The notes: generated by a model from the sequence alone, not told the origin. 64,000 nt of DNA from Nonomuraea sediminis (GCF_018531495.1 NZ_JAHDTI010000002.1:62001-126000), one strand, 5' to 3'; numbered from the stretch's first letter, positions 51,599 through 60,673 are shown. A program made the numbers and translations.

Positions 51599-52800
51599 TC
51601 CCATCCCTCGTCGTTCGGCCAGTTCGGGATATCCAGCAGGTCGGCCGCCGGGGATCGGCCGGTCGCCACGTAGCGGTCGGCGAACGCGGCCACCTCGCCG
51701 ACCAGGCCGGGGCCCGCACCGAGGCGAGGCAGCGCCTCGAGCGCGGCACGGAAGCACGTCTCCGCGACCCGGCCCAGCCGGGGGTCGGCCAGCCCGCACC
51801 GCGCCGCGACCCGCCACAGCTCCCGGTACGGCTCCGCCGCCGCCATGGCGGCCTCGGCGGCCCGGTCGTCGGAGATGAGAGCGTGGGTCACGGCCACGCA
51901 CACCGGCCAGGCAGCCGGGTGTTGCGCGTCGAGGTAGCGGATCTCGAGCCAGCCCCGTGGTCGCACAGGGGGGAAGAGGGTGGTGGCGTGATACGCCAGG
52001 TCCGCGGCGGTGGGCCGGCGCTCGCCGCCGCCGTTCAACCAGTCGCGGAAGGTCGAGCCGTCGTGGACCGGGCGGTAGCGCTCCTCGTCCTCGCGCACCA
52101 GCATGAGCCGGGCATCAAGCAGGTATTCGGCCCAGTCCGCGGCCGGATCGCCGGAGGCGGGCACGGCCGCGGTCCTCGTACGGTCGAGGTGATCCCAGAC
52201 GGCCTGGCGGCCCGACATCCAGCCGCACGGCCGACCGCCGCTCAGCGGCGAGTTGGCGAACGCCGCGAGCAGCACCGGGCCCAGCGCGTGTGCCCGCTCC
52301 CAGCGGATCTCAGGCCGCTCGCCCAGGTCCAGGTTGACCTGGATCGACGCGGTCGAGCACATCATCAACGCCCCGTACGGCACGCCGAGGAACTCGGCCA
52401 TCGCCTCGTAGCGGGGCTCGCGGAGTTGGCGGTGGGCCGGCCGTACCGGATCGAGACCCACCCCGGCCAGCGTCAGCCCTGCCTTGCGCAGGGCGGCGCG
52501 CACAGCGCTCATGTCAGCACTCAGGCGGGCCAGCGCATCGGGCAGCGGGCCTGCCGGGCTGGACAGTTCGAGCTGGCCACCCGGCTCGAACGTCACCCGG
52601 CTGCCGCCCGGCAGCGCGGGCAGTGCCCGCTCGACCCTGGCCAGCGGGACGTGACTGGTCGCCGCAGCGCTGTCGAAAACCAGGAACTCCAGCTCGACAC
52701 CCACCCGGTCAGCGGCGACGGGCAGGAAGCAGCGGCGCGCGAAGTCCGCCACTTCCGAGACGCCCCGCAGCGGTGTGCCCTCTGCGGTCAGGCCGATCAT
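51595..52800 (-). CDS. egtA: EgtA, glutamate-cysteine ligase
   Basis: 401 residues of the GCS2-type glutamate-cysteine ligase family. The ATP/substrate motifs are GVELEFLVFD, RVTFEPGGQLELSSPAG, ASIQVNLDLGE and LEIRYLDAQ. It makes gamma-glutamylcysteine for EgtB. It is the first gene of egtABCDE, transcribed leftward. The ATG at 52800 has a purine-rich AAGGGCAGAGG just upstream. In actinomycetes that use mycothiol, this enzyme is dedicated to ergothioneine. Confidence 0.93.
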   Translation of the reverse strand: MIGLTAEGTPLRGVSEVADFARRCFLPVAADRVGVELEFLVFDSAAATSHVPLARVERALPALPGGSRVTFEPGGQLELSSPAGPLPDALARLSADMSAVRAALRKAGLTLAGVGLDPVRPAHRQLREPRYEAMAEFLGVPYGALMMCSTASIQVNLDLGERPEIRWERAHALGPVLLAAFANSPLSGGRPCGWMSGRQAVWDHLDRTRTAAVPASGDPAADWAEYLLDARLMLVREDEERYRPVHDGSTFRDWLNGGGERRPTAADLAYHATTLFPPVRPRGWLEIRYLDAQHPAAWPVCVAVTHALISDDRAAEAAMAAAEPYRELWRVAARCGLADPRLGRVAETCFRAALEALPRLGAGPGLVGEVAAFADRYVATGRSPAADLLDIPNWPNDEGWE

Positions 52801-52889
52801 CCTCTGCCCTTCGCGTGGCTCATGGGTCTACAGACCCGCGAGCCGCGCGAGCGTTACACGCGGACTTTCGCGGCCGCTTCGCGCAGGGG

Positions 52890-53132
52890 TTATCCGGGCT
52901 GCCGCTGCGCGCGGAAGGCGGACATGAGCCGGTCGCGCACGTCGGCGGGCAGCTTCTCCGGGGGCGGAGAGCCGACGAAGCCGATGGTCATGCGGAACTG
53001 CTCGAAGTAGCGCTCGCAGCCCTCGCACGCGGCCAGGTGCGCCCGCACGCCCTCGCGAGCGGGCTGGTCGACGGCGTCGTCAAGGTAGGCGGTGATGACT
53101 TCCACCAGTTCGTCGCATGTGAACCGCTTCAC
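52890..53132 (-). CDS. zinc-finger anti-sigma factor
   Basis: 80 residues. The zf-HC2 motif is His32-x3-Cys36-x2-Cys39 (HLAACEGC) with an earlier Cys6, a ZAS-type site that binds zinc and can act as a redox switch. No membrane segment, so cytosolic. It lies 70 bp downstream of the ECF sigma gene on the same strand and is the likely inhibitor of that factor. Confidence 0.88.
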   Translation of the reverse strand: MKRFTCDELVEVITAYLDDAVDQPAREGVRAHLAACEGCERYFEQFRMTIGFVGSPPPEKLPADVRDRLMSAFRAQRQPG

Positions 53133-53202
53133 GACGTGACCGCCTCTTATCGCCTCGAGATGAACCGTTTAACCTATTGTGGCCCCTACAGCGGACCGGT
53201 AG

Positions 53203-53835
53203 CTATTCTGGCTGCTTCACAGATTCGAAGTAATCAGCCAGCCAATCGCGGACGAACATCCGGGCACGGTGCAACAGGACCCGCTGGTTGGCCGGAGAGA
53301 TCTCCAGGATCTCGCAGACCTCATCGGAGCTGCACCCCTCCACGTCGCGCAGGATGATCACGATGCGCTGCCGAGGGGGAAGCCTGGTCAACGCCTCGGC
53401 GATCAGCCCACGCACCTCCGAGGCCAGCGCCTCGCCCTCGGGCGTCGGCCATACAGCCGGGATCTCCTTCCAGCAGGCGGACGGCAGGGCGTCGAAGTCG
53501 CCGTCCGTGCCGTCGTCACGCTCGAAGGCGCTCCACGGAAGCGTCCTGCTCTCCCGAACGCCACGTTTCTTCGCGGTGTTGACCAGGATCCGGTAAACCC
53601 ACGTTTTCACGGAGGAACGGCCCTCGAAGCGGTCGATCCCGCCGATCACCGCGAGCCACGTGTCCTGGACGACCTCCTCCGCGGAGTGGTCGGTGGACAC
53701 ATGGGACCTGGCCACCCGCAGCATGCCTCCTGACCAGGTGTCGAGCAGGGCCGCGAACATCGCCTCGTCGCGCGCGCGCAGGGCCGTGACGACGACGTCA
53801 TCCGAGGGCAACCCGCCGCCCGCGAAAGACCCCAC
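53203..53835 (-). CDS. ECF sigma factor partnered with the zinc-finger protein
   Basis: 210 residues. Region 2 (HSAEEVVQDTWLAVIGGIDR, then VKTWVYRILVNTAKKRG) and region 4 (LPPRQRIVIILRDVEGCSSD, then NQRVLLHRARMFVRDWL) are complete. A 40-residue linker with Trp and Pro residues (PSACWKEIPAVWPTPEG) joins them. The GTG at 53835 has GGAGG 8 nt upstream. The longer frame to 53925 lacks a site. With the downstream zinc-finger protein it forms a probable redox- or envelope-stress switch. Confidence 0.92.
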   Translation of the reverse strand: MGSFAGGGLPSDDVVVTALRARDEAMFAALLDTWSGGMLRVARSHVSTDHSAEEVVQDTWLAVIGGIDRFEGRSSVKTWVYRILVNTAKKRGVRESRTLPWSAFERDDGTDGDFDALPSACWKEIPAVWPTPEGEALASEVRGLIAEALTRLPPRQRIVIILRDVEGCSSDEVCEILEISPANQRVLLHRARMFVRDWLADYFESVKQPE

Positions 53836-54029
53836 GATCGCTTCCTCCCCCGATCGAACGCCGGGACATCCATGCCATCCGGGGCCGAGCCGAGACCCGG
53901 CGTCGCCCCCGGCGGGGGGACACACCCAGGCTAATCCTCCCCACTGACGTTCTTCCCCGGCGGGTGGGACCGCATTGCGTATGCTCGTTCTCGGAGAGCA
54001 AGTCCCGGCAAATCGGTGAGGAGCATCCC

Positions 54030-54449
54030 ATGCGCGCGGGAGTGGTGGTCTTCCAGGGCGGGCGCGTCCTGCTCCGGTGGCGGCACCACCTGGTCACCGA
54101 CACGTGGGGCTGGGAGATCCCGCTCGGCGAGATCCGCCAGGACGAGGAACCCGAGGCGGCCGCCGCCCGTCACCTGGAGGAACAGACAGGCTGGCGGCCC
54201 GGGTCGCTGCTGCCGTTGATCAGGATCCGCCCCGCCGAGGACGTCGCCGACTGCGACCACCTGATCTTCCTCGCCCACCAGGCCTCCTCTGACGCCGAGC
54301 CCGCCGCCGACGAGAGCGAGCGGGCCGAATGGCTGCCGCTGCTGCGCGTCCAGCAGCTGATGGACGAGCAGTCGATCACCTCGGCCACCACCTCGGCCGC
54401 CCTGCTGTACTTCCTGGCCGATCTCCTGCAGTCCCGCGCGTCGCACTAG
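54030..54449 (+). CDS. Nudix-fold protein with degenerate Nudix box
   Basis: 139 residues. The Nudix box consensus Gx5Ex7REUxEExGU is matched by GEIRQDEEPEAAAARHLEEQ then TGW (about 36-58). REL becomes RHL, and the second metal-binding Glu of the EE pair is Gln. The fold is otherwise normal: AGVVVFQGGRVLLRWR first strand, GWEIPLGEI before the box. Hydrolase activity may be reduced or its metal site altered. ATG 54030 has GTGAGGAG upstream. It is divergent from the ECF sigma gene. Confidence 0.85.
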   Translation: MRAGVVVFQGGRVLLRWRHHLVTDTWGWEIPLGEIRQDEEPEAAAARHLEEQTGWRPGSLLPLIRIRPAEDVADCDHLIFLAHQASSDAEPAADESERAEWLPLLRVQQLMDEQSITSATTSAALLYFLADLLQSRASH

Positions 54450-54537
54450 ATCCGCGCGGCGCTGAACGCCTCCTGATGGAACGGGTTTGGAACGCCGGAC
54501 TCGTAGGGGGTCAGTCCATCGATCAGGAGAGACCGGC

Positions 54538-55053
54538 ATGAGACTTCTCGTCAGAATCGCGTCCACGCTGGGCGCGATGGTCATCGCGGCGGCCGTCTGG
54601 CTCGTCCCCGGAGCCGCCCACGCGGCCGCCCCTGTCCACATCAAGGAGGCCGAGCAGAACAAGTGCCTCGACATCCGGACGCAGGACAACATCTTCGTTC
54701 CTGGTGCCAGGCTCCAGCGCTTCACCTGCCACGACGTCAACGAGCAGCGGTGGGACATCATCCCGATCGCGGGTGACACCTTCGTGCTGCGCAATCCCCT
54801 GACCCTGCTGTGCGTCGCGGTCGACACGGCGGACTTCGGCGCGCAGGTGATCGAGCGGGACTGCGCCGACTCCAACCCCGGCGTCAAATGGTTCACTCTG
54901 GGCGGGGTGCCGTTCGTCAAGGGCTCCGGGTTCAACCAGATCCGCTCGGTCCTGGCGTCCGGCAGCTGTCTGGACACCTTCGACACGTTCGTCAAGATCT
55001 TCCCCTGCTCTCCTGGGCTGAACAACAAGGCCCAGCTCTGGGCGGCGGTCTGA
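54538..55053 (+). CDS. secreted ricin-type lectin-like protein
   Basis: 171 residues. The signal peptide has its core at LGAMVIAAAVWLVPGAAHA with cleavage near residue 29. The mature part has one beta-trefoil-like unit: NKCLDIRTQDN, VPGARLQRFTCHDVNEQRWD, then LLCVAVDTAD..VIERDCAD and SGSCLDTFDT. The C-L-D and Q-x-W patterns with three paired cysteines are those of ricin B/CBM13-type lectin repeats. It probably binds sugars outside the cell. ATG 54538 has AGGAGAG. Confidence 0.8.
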   Translation: MRLLVRIASTLGAMVIAAAVWLVPGAAHAAAPVHIKEAEQNKCLDIRTQDNIFVPGARLQRFTCHDVNEQRWDIIPIAGDTFVLRNPLTLLCVAVDTADFGAQVIERDCADSNPGVKWFTLGGVPFVKGSGFNQIRSVLASGSCLDTFDTFVKIFPCSPGLNNKAQLWAAV

Positions 55054-55190
55054 CCCTTCCCCAGCCGGCGGGGAAGGCGACGAACCGGCGTCTTCCCCGC
55101 CTGACCGGCGGCGGTGCCGGTGGCCAGGTCGGAGAGGAGCATGCAACCTTTCGCCTCACGGGTCGCGTTGGGAAGGGGCGAGAGGAGCGC

Positions 55191-55700
55191 ATGTTGGATG
55201 ATCACGACGGTTTCCGTGAGTTCGTGCTGGCCCGCCAGCAGGCCCTGATGCGGACCGCGTACCTGCTCACGGGAGACGCCCACCTCGCCGAGGACCTGCT
55301 CCAGAGCGTCCTGTCCAGGGTGGTCGGACACTGGCCCAAGCTGGCCAGGGGCGGCAACCCCGAGGCGTACACCCGCAAGGCGATGATCAACGAGTACATC
55401 TCGTGGAAGCGCCGCCCCCGGCCCGAGTTACCCAGCCACAGCCCGCCCGAGCTCGGCGCCTCGCATGACGAGGCCACGCTGGACCGGCTGATGCTGCGCC
55501 AGGCGCTGGCCAGGCTGCCGCGCAAGCAGCGGGCTGTCATCGTGCTGCGCTTCTTCGAAGACCTCACCGAGGCGCAGACGGCCGACGTGCTCGGCTGCTC
55601 GTTGGGCAACGTCAAGAGCCAGACCCATCGCGCGCTGGCCCGCCTGCGCGCGCTCGCCCCCCAACTGCTGGACCTGCACATCAAGGAGCTGGCCCGATGA
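55191..55700 (+). CDS. SigE-family (SigM-like) ECF sigma factor
   Basis: 169 residues, the short form typical of the actinobacterial SigE family (TIGR02983). Region 2 is FREFVLARQQALMRTAYLLT with GDAHLAEDLLQSVLSRV, and AYTRKAMINEYISWKRR follows. Region 4 is LARLPRKQRAVIVLRFFEDL, then EAQTADVLGCSLGNVKSQTH. The start has AGAGGAG 5 nt upstream. Its stop overlaps the start of a membrane propeller protein (ATGA), as expected for a sigma factor translated with its sensor or anti-sigma factor. Confidence 0.92.
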   Translation: MLDDHDGFREFVLARQQALMRTAYLLTGDAHLAEDLLQSVLSRVVGHWPKLARGGNPEAYTRKAMINEYISWKRRPRPELPSHSPPELGASHDEATLDRLMLRQALARLPRKQRAVIVLRFFEDLTEAQTADVLGCSLGNVKSQTHRALARLRALAPQLLDLHIKELAR

Positions 55701-56809
55701 CGAGGCTGCGCAGGGCGCTGACGGGCATCGCGGAGGAGGCCCCGCTGGTGGGCGCGGGACAGAGCCTGGCCGACGCGGCCATCGCGGGCCACCGGCGCCG
55801 CCGGCGCACCAGGCTGGTGGTGGGCGCGACCGCGATGGTCGTGGCGCTGGTGGCGACCACGGCGGGCGCGGTGGCCGCCTGGCCCAGGACCGATCACACG
55901 GCCGCGCCGCACCACACCAAGAAGGTGCCGAATCTGCCTGACGGCAGGGTGGGGACGATCAGCCACGCGTACCAGACGCCGTGCGAGGTCGATCGGAAGA
56001 CGCGAACAGTCGACTGCGCCGACACGGAGTGGCGGGTGGTGACCGGGACCGGCACGACGTACAGGGTGCCCGGCGCGCTCGCCAGGACCCGCGCGAACGG
56101 GAAGGTGCCCGTCGCGATCAGCCGGGACGGGCGCATGCTCGCCTACTACAGCCCGGACGCTCACGCGCACGTGGTGCGTGACCTGGAGAGCGGCGCGGTG
56201 GTGACCTCCCCCGTCACGATGGAGGAGGACGGGATCGGCTTCGGCTCCATGCTCGCCCTGTCCGACGACGGCCGGTACGTGGTCTTCGACCCGCAGGAGG
56301 GGAGCAAGGAGCCGGCCCTGCTGATCGACACGCGCACCGGCAGGAAGGTGTCGATCTCCGGAAAGTACGAGGTGATCAGCGTCAAGAACGGCGTCGTCCA
56401 ACTGGTCCGTTATCGCAAGACCGACCTGTGGTTCATGCCGGTCGCCGGCGGGGGCCGGCCGGTGCGTTTCGACGGCACGTTCATCATGTTCAGCGACCTC
56501 TCACCGGACGGCCGTACGGTCGCCGCCGTCGAGTTCTCCGAGCTGCGCAAGCGCATGCTCACCCTGCTCGACACCGGGACCGGGCGGACCCTGCGCAAGC
56601 TGCCTCTGCGCGGCCTGCCGAAGGGCGGCTCGCTCGAGGGCGTCACGACCTGGCTCAGCGGGACCGAGGTCACCGTCGTCCTCAGCACCGCACGTCACCG
56701 TTACGGTTACGTGGTCGACGTCACCACCGGCCGTTCGCGACGATGGGCCGGCTACCCCACCCGTCGCCAGGCCGCCCTGGCCCTGCCGGGCGTCAGCTAC
56801 TCCTGGTAG
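55697..56809 (+). CDS. membrane-anchored beta-propeller protein coupled to the sigma factor
   Basis: 370 residues. A short cytoplasmic tail (about 1-38, very basic at HRRRRRTR) leads to one membrane helix (about 40-62) and an external region of about 300 residues. This region has TolB/WD40-like blades such as PVAISRDGRMLAYYSPDAHA, LALSDDGRYVVFDPQ and FSDLSPDGRTVAAVEFSE. The ATG overlaps the sigma-factor stop. By position and topology it probably regulates that sigma factor, although the cytoplasmic part is too short for a classical anti-sigma domain. The 3' end overlaps the convergent MFS gene by 17 bp. Confidence 0.82.
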   Translation: MTRLRRALTGIAEEAPLVGAGQSLADAAIAGHRRRRRTRLVVGATAMVVALVATTAGAVAAWPRTDHTAAPHHTKKVPNLPDGRVGTISHAYQTPCEVDRKTRTVDCADTEWRVVTGTGTTYRVPGALARTRANGKVPVAISRDGRMLAYYSPDAHAHVVRDLESGAVVTSPVTMEEDGIGFGSMLALSDDGRYVVFDPQEGSKEPALLIDTRTGRKVSISGKYEVISVKNGVVQLVRYRKTDLWFMPVAGGGRPVRFDGTFIMFSDLSPDGRTVAAVEFSELRKRMLTLLDTGTGRTLRKLPLRGLPKGGSLEGVTTWLSGTEVTVVLSTARHRYGYVVDVTTGRSRRWAGYPTRRQAALALPGVSYSW

Positions 56810-57962
56810 GGCGCTCGCCGTCACGGATGAAGCGCAGGACCACAGCCAGCACGAGACAGGCGGCCGCCGCCGAGCCCCACAGCCCTTCGGCACCCGCGCC
56901 CTCGAGGAGGCGGGTGCCGACGAGCGGGGCCACGACCGTGGCGATCCCCCAGCTCGTGCCGTAGACGGCCAGGTAGCGGCCCCTGGCCTCCTCGGGCGCG
57001 AGCCCCGCGACGATCGCGAACATCCGCCCCATGATCAGCACGTCGCCGACACCCAGCACCACGGTGGCGGCCACCAGCCCCGCGAACGAGTGGGCCAGGG
57101 CGTACCCGGTCAGACCCGCCGCCATGAGCACGGGCCCCAGGGTCAGGGCCACGGCTCCGGACATCCCGCGCACGCGCAGCAGGGGCTGGCCGCAGACGGT
57201 GACGACGGCCGAGACGGTGAACAGGATGCCCGCGTCCGCCGCGTCCAGGCCGCGCTGCACCAGCGACAGCGGGAGCATCATCATGATCGTCATGTAGACG
57301 AGCGCGAACAGCGTGCCGCACCCGAGCATGGCGATCAGCATGGGGTCCCGCCAGGCGCTCGCGCTCTTCCCCTCCTGTCGACGGGCGGCCGGGCGGTCCG
57401 CCGGCAGGACCAGGGCCACCACGATCGCGCAGATCAGGCAGGTCGCCGCGTCCACGACGAACAGCCAGCGCAGATCCCACCGCCCGACGGCGGCGGCGAT
57501 GAGCCCCGCCCCCATGCCCGCCGCCGCCAGCGCGGCGTTGAGCAGGCCGTAGGCGCGGGCGCGATCGGCGGCGCCCACCGCGTCGGCGATGATCGCCTGG
57601 CTCGGCGGCTCATACAGCTCGAAGGCCAGCCCGAGCAGGACCGCGAACGCGGCCAGCACGGGCAGTGACCCCGCGCCCGCGATGCCGAGCTGCGCCGCCG
57701 TACAGCCGGCAAGACCGAGCACGATGGTACGGCGGCGCCCCAGGCGATCCGCCAGATGGCCGCCGAAGAGCCGGGACGGGATCGTGGCCAGCCCGAAGGC
57801 GGCCGAGACCAGCCCGGCCGTGGCCGGGCTGACGCCGAACTCGGCCGAGATCAGCACGGTCAGGAACGACAGCGAGAACGCCCCGAGCCTGTTGACCGCC
57901 CGCGCCACGATGAGCAGGCGCACGCTGGAGGGCAACCGCTCCGCCCGCTCGAGAACCCGCAT
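56793..57962 (-). CDS. MFS transporter, 12-helix type
   Basis: 389 residues and about 12 membrane helices. HLADRLGRRRTIVLG between helices 2 and 3 is the MFS signature. The second copy of it, after helix 8, is weakly conserved. ELYEPPSQAIIADAVG resembles the DHA1 drug-exporter group. Substrate unknown. ATG 57962 has GGAGG 9 nt before it. A well-formed promoter is found upstream. Confidence 0.87.
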   Translation of the reverse strand: MRVLERAERLPSSVRLLIVARAVNRLGAFSLSFLTVLISAEFGVSPATAGLVSAAFGLATIPSRLFGGHLADRLGRRRTIVLGLAGCTAAQLGIAGAGSLPVLAAFAVLLGLAFELYEPPSQAIIADAVGAADRARAYGLLNAALAAAGMGAGLIAAAVGRWDLRWLFVVDAATCLICAIVVALVLPADRPAARRQEGKSASAWRDPMLIAMLGCGTLFALVYMTIMMMLPLSLVQRGLDAADAGILFTVSAVVTVCGQPLLRVRGMSGAVALTLGPVLMAAGLTGYALAHSFAGLVAATVVLGVGDVLIMGRMFAIVAGLAPEEARGRYLAVYGTSWGIATVVAPLVGTRLLEGAGAEGLWGSAAAACLVLAVVLRFIRDGERPTRSS

Positions 57963-57995
57963 CAACCCCGACCTCCGTAACCATGCCGGGCACGT

Positions 57996-58025
57996 ACGCT
58001 AGAGCTCTACGGTGTAACCAGTCAA
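57996..58025 (-). promoter_or_regulatory. sigma-70-type promoter of the MFS gene
   Basis: On the minus strand TTGACT (complement of 58020-58025) is followed after 18 bp by TAGCGT (complement of 57996-58001). This places the start of transcription about 25 nt before the ATG at 57962. It is the best consensus match noted in the window. The long 18-bp spacer leaves room for an activator. Confidence 0.5.
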
Positions 58026-58078
58026 GTGCTTTTCAACAGTCACACCGCTCGGGGCTTTGGGCAGAGCGCGGGCTCTTC

Positions 58079-58090
58079 TACCCTGGTGGG
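58079..58090 (+). promoter_or_regulatory. candidate leaderless promoter -10 of the kinase gene
   Basis: TACCCT at 58079-58084 ends 6 nt before the GTG at 58091. No Shine-Dalgarno of normal strength precedes this GTG. This fits transcription starting at or near the start codon. Confidence 0.35.
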
Positions 58091-59230
58091 GTGCACGGCC
58101 CCATTCGCTCCGTATGGAACGAGGAACGTCCCCCGGACCCTCCGCTGCGGGTGTGGCGGGACTGGGTGCTGGTCGCGTCACTGGTGCCGATCGCGGTGCT
58201 CGAAGGAGCGCTGCGGCCGGATCTTCCGTGGCGGGCCGTCTCCGTCCTGCTCACCGTCGGGCTGGTGCCCACGCTGCTGTGGCGGCGGAGCAGACCGCTG
58301 CTGATGCTCGCGATCGCCTTCGGCGCCACGAACCTGGCCCCGCTGCTGACGGGCGGCCACTCCGCGGAGACGTACACGCTGGTGTATCTGCTGCTCCTGG
58401 TGTACGCGCTGTTCCGGTGGGGGTCCGGGCGCGAGGCCGTCATCGGGTTGGCGATCATGCTGACCTCGATCTGCCTCGCGATCCTCTCCGGCCGCATCGT
58501 CCTGGCCGACGCGATCGCGGCGTGCGCCGTCATGTTCTCGGCCATCGCCCTGGGCGTGGCGTTCCGGTATCGGGCCAGGGCACGGATGCGCGAGCTCGAC
58601 CAGGTCAAGCTGCTCGAACGCGAACAGCTGGCCCGCGACCTGCACGACACGGTCGCGCACCACGTCTCGGCGATGGCGATCCGCGCGCAGGCGGGAATCG
58701 CCACGTCGGCGAAGCGGCCGGACGCCGCGATCGAGGCGCTGCGCGTGATCGAGGCCGAGGCGGCGCGCGCCCTCGACGAGATGCGCGCCATGGTCCGCGT
58801 CCTGCGCCACAACGAACCGGCCGACCTGGCGCCGGGCCGGCACATCAGGGATCTCGAACAGCTCGCCGGCCGAGGCACGTCCGGCCCGGCCGTCGACGTG
58901 GAGCTCTCGGGCGATCTCGACGACCTGCCGCCATCGGTCGGGGCCGCGATCTACCGCCTGGCCCAGGAGTCGGTCACCAACGCCCGGCGGCACGCGCGTC
59001 GCGCCACCCGGATCGAGGTCCGCGTCGCCGCCGACGACACCTCGGTGCACCTGTCGGTGAGCGACGACGGAGACAGCAGCCTCATGCGCCAGACCGGGTC
59101 ACCGGGCTACGGCCTCATCGGCATGATCGAACGCGCCGGCCTGCTCGGCGGCACCTGCGTGGCCGGCCCCAACCCCGATCGGGGCTGGACGGTCACCGCC
59201 GTGCTGCCACGCGCGGGGGCGGCGACATGA
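58091..59230 (+). CDS. sensor histidine kinase, HisKA_3 type
   Basis: 379 residues. About five to six membrane helices occupy residues 25-160. The HisKA_3 box carries His185 (ARDLHDTVAHHVSAMAI). The ATPase domain has LAQESVTNARRHARRAT as N-box and GYGLIGMIERAGLLGG near the end. It resembles DesK/NarX-class kinases of actinomycetes. Its stop overlaps the regulator's ATG by 4 bp. No large sensor domain, so sensing is likely in the membrane. Confidence 0.9.
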   Translation: MHGPIRSVWNEERPPDPPLRVWRDWVLVASLVPIAVLEGALRPDLPWRAVSVLLTVGLVPTLLWRRSRPLLMLAIAFGATNLAPLLTGGHSAETYTLVYLLLLVYALFRWGSGREAVIGLAIMLTSICLAILSGRIVLADAIAACAVMFSAIALGVAFRYRARARMRELDQVKLLEREQLARDLHDTVAHHVSAMAIRAQAGIATSAKRPDAAIEALRVIEAEAARALDEMRAMVRVLRHNEPADLAPGRHIRDLEQLAGRGTSGPAVDVELSGDLDDLPPSVGAAIYRLAQESVTNARRHARRATRIEVRVAADDTSVHLSVSDDGDSSLMRQTGSPGYGLIGMIERAGLLGGTCVAGPNPDRGWTVTAVLPRAGAAT

Positions 59231-59877
59231 CCATCCGGGTGATCGTCGCCGACGATCAGGAGATCGTCCGCACCGGGCTCGCGATGATCCTCGACGCCCA
59301 GCCGGACATCGAGGTCATCGGCTCGGCCGCCGACGGGCGGCGGGCCGTCGAGCTCGCGCGGCGGCTGCGCCCCGACGTGTGCCTGTTCGACATCCGCATG
59401 CCGGGCCTGGACGGCATCGAGGCCACCCGTACCCTGGCCGGTCCGGGCGTCGACGACCCTCTCGCCGTGGTCGTCATCACCACGTTCGACCTCGACGAGT
59501 ACATCTACGCCGCGCTGCGGGCAGGGGCCCGGGGTTTCCTGCTCAAGAACGCCGGCGCCGAGCTGCTCTCCCAGGCCGTCCACGCCGCCGCCGACGGCGA
59601 CGCGCTGATCGCGCCGAGCATCACCGCGCGGCTGCTCGACACCTTCGCCCGCACCGGGCCCGCCTCACCGCCGGCGCATCCCGTCGAGGCGCTGACGTAC
59701 AGGGAGGAACAGATCCTGGCCACCGTGGCACGCGGGCGCACCAACAGCGAGATCGCCGACGATCTGCACATCTCGCTGAGCACCGTCAAGTCCCACATCG
59801 CCAGCCTGATGGCCAAGCTCGGCGCCAGGAACCGCGTCGAGATCGCCATGTGGGCCTACGAGACCAACCGCGTCTAG
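59227..59877 (+). CDS. NarL/LuxR-type response regulator
   Basis: 216 residues. Receiver domain with DD (9-10), phospho-acceptor Asp55 (VCLFDIRMPG) and Lys in FLLKNAG. LuxR-type DNA-binding domain at about 150-212 (LTYREEQILATVARGRTNSE, SLSTVKSHIASLMAKLG). It is coupled to the kinase gene by an ATGA overlap. Its stop overlaps the convergent DUF2306 gene by 4 bp. The target is unknown, with the DUF2306 or transporter genes as local candidates. Confidence 0.92.
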   Translation: MTIRVIVADDQEIVRTGLAMILDAQPDIEVIGSAADGRRAVELARRLRPDVCLFDIRMPGLDGIEATRTLAGPGVDDPLAVVVITTFDLDEYIYAALRAGARGFLLKNAGAELLSQAVHAAADGDALIAPSITARLLDTFARTGPASPPAHPVEALTYREEQILATVARGRTNSEIADDLHISLSTVKSHIASLMAKLGARNRVEIAMWAYETNRV

Positions 59878-60539
59878 GACGCCCTGCGGATGACCCATTC
59901 GGCCACGGCCAGGTTGATCAGCCAGCCGGCGGCCATGAGCAGTGCCGTGGGAACCTCGCCCGGCGTCCCGAAGATCACGAACCAGGGCACCTGGACCAGC
60001 GCCTGCGTCCCCGCGCCCAGACCGATCGCGTAACCACGCGTCATCCAGGCTCGATGCCTGGCGATGTCCCGCCGGCGGATCGCGGCGAAGCCGAGCACGA
60101 TGGAAAGGATCATGGCCGTGCCGAACAGCAGCCGGAACGCGGTGAGGAGATCGCCGACCCTCTCGGGGCGGGGATAGAACAGCGTCATCCACAGCCCCGT
60201 CACCCCGGCGAGGAGTCCGCAGGGAACGAGCAGCCGCCCGGCGAGGCGGTGCCAGCCCGGCCTCCGGCGGCGGAACCCGGCGGCGAACTGGAAGGCCCCC
60301 AGCACGCCGAACAGGGCGACGCTGATGATGTGCAACACCACGGGCAGCGGCGCGGCGAAGAACCGCGCGTTCTCCGGCGTGATCGCCGCGCCGCCGGTCA
60401 GCTCGCCCAGGCGGATGGCACCGGCCACCATGGGAACGACGTCCAGCAGGAGCAGCCCGGCGGGCACCAGCCACCCCGCCCTGCTGCCTCGCCGCGACCG
60501 CGACACCGGTGGGCGTGCAACCAAGCTCTCCTCGCTCAT
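59874..60539 (-). CDS. DUF2306 membrane protein
   Basis: 221 residues and about six membrane helices. The family core is visible: HIISVALFGVLGAFQFAAGF, then RPGWHRLAGRLLVPCGLLAG and RDIARHRAWMTRGYAIGLGA. The histidines in WHR and RHR are conserved and could bind heme or metal. The function of DUF2306 is not established. It converges with, and overlaps by 4 bp, the response-regulator gene. Confidence 0.88.
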   Translation of the reverse strand: MSEESLVARPPVSRSRRGSRAGWLVPAGLLLLDVVPMVAGAIRLGELTGGAAITPENARFFAAPLPVVLHIISVALFGVLGAFQFAAGFRRRRPGWHRLAGRLLVPCGLLAGVTGLWMTLFYPRPERVGDLLTAFRLLFGTAMILSIVLGFAAIRRRDIARHRAWMTRGYAIGLGAGTQALVQVPWFVIFGTPGEVPTALLMAAGWLINLAVAEWVIRRAS

Positions 60540-60673
60540 GACCCCGATCGTGACGGCTGAGGCGCTGCCCGCTCATCGGGAGAACGGCCGGACCTGAGCC
60601 CGCCGATCGTCCGGCAATCGGGCGTACTTTCGGCTGATGAGCCTGCCGCGCGGGCCTTCTACGCTGACTCACT

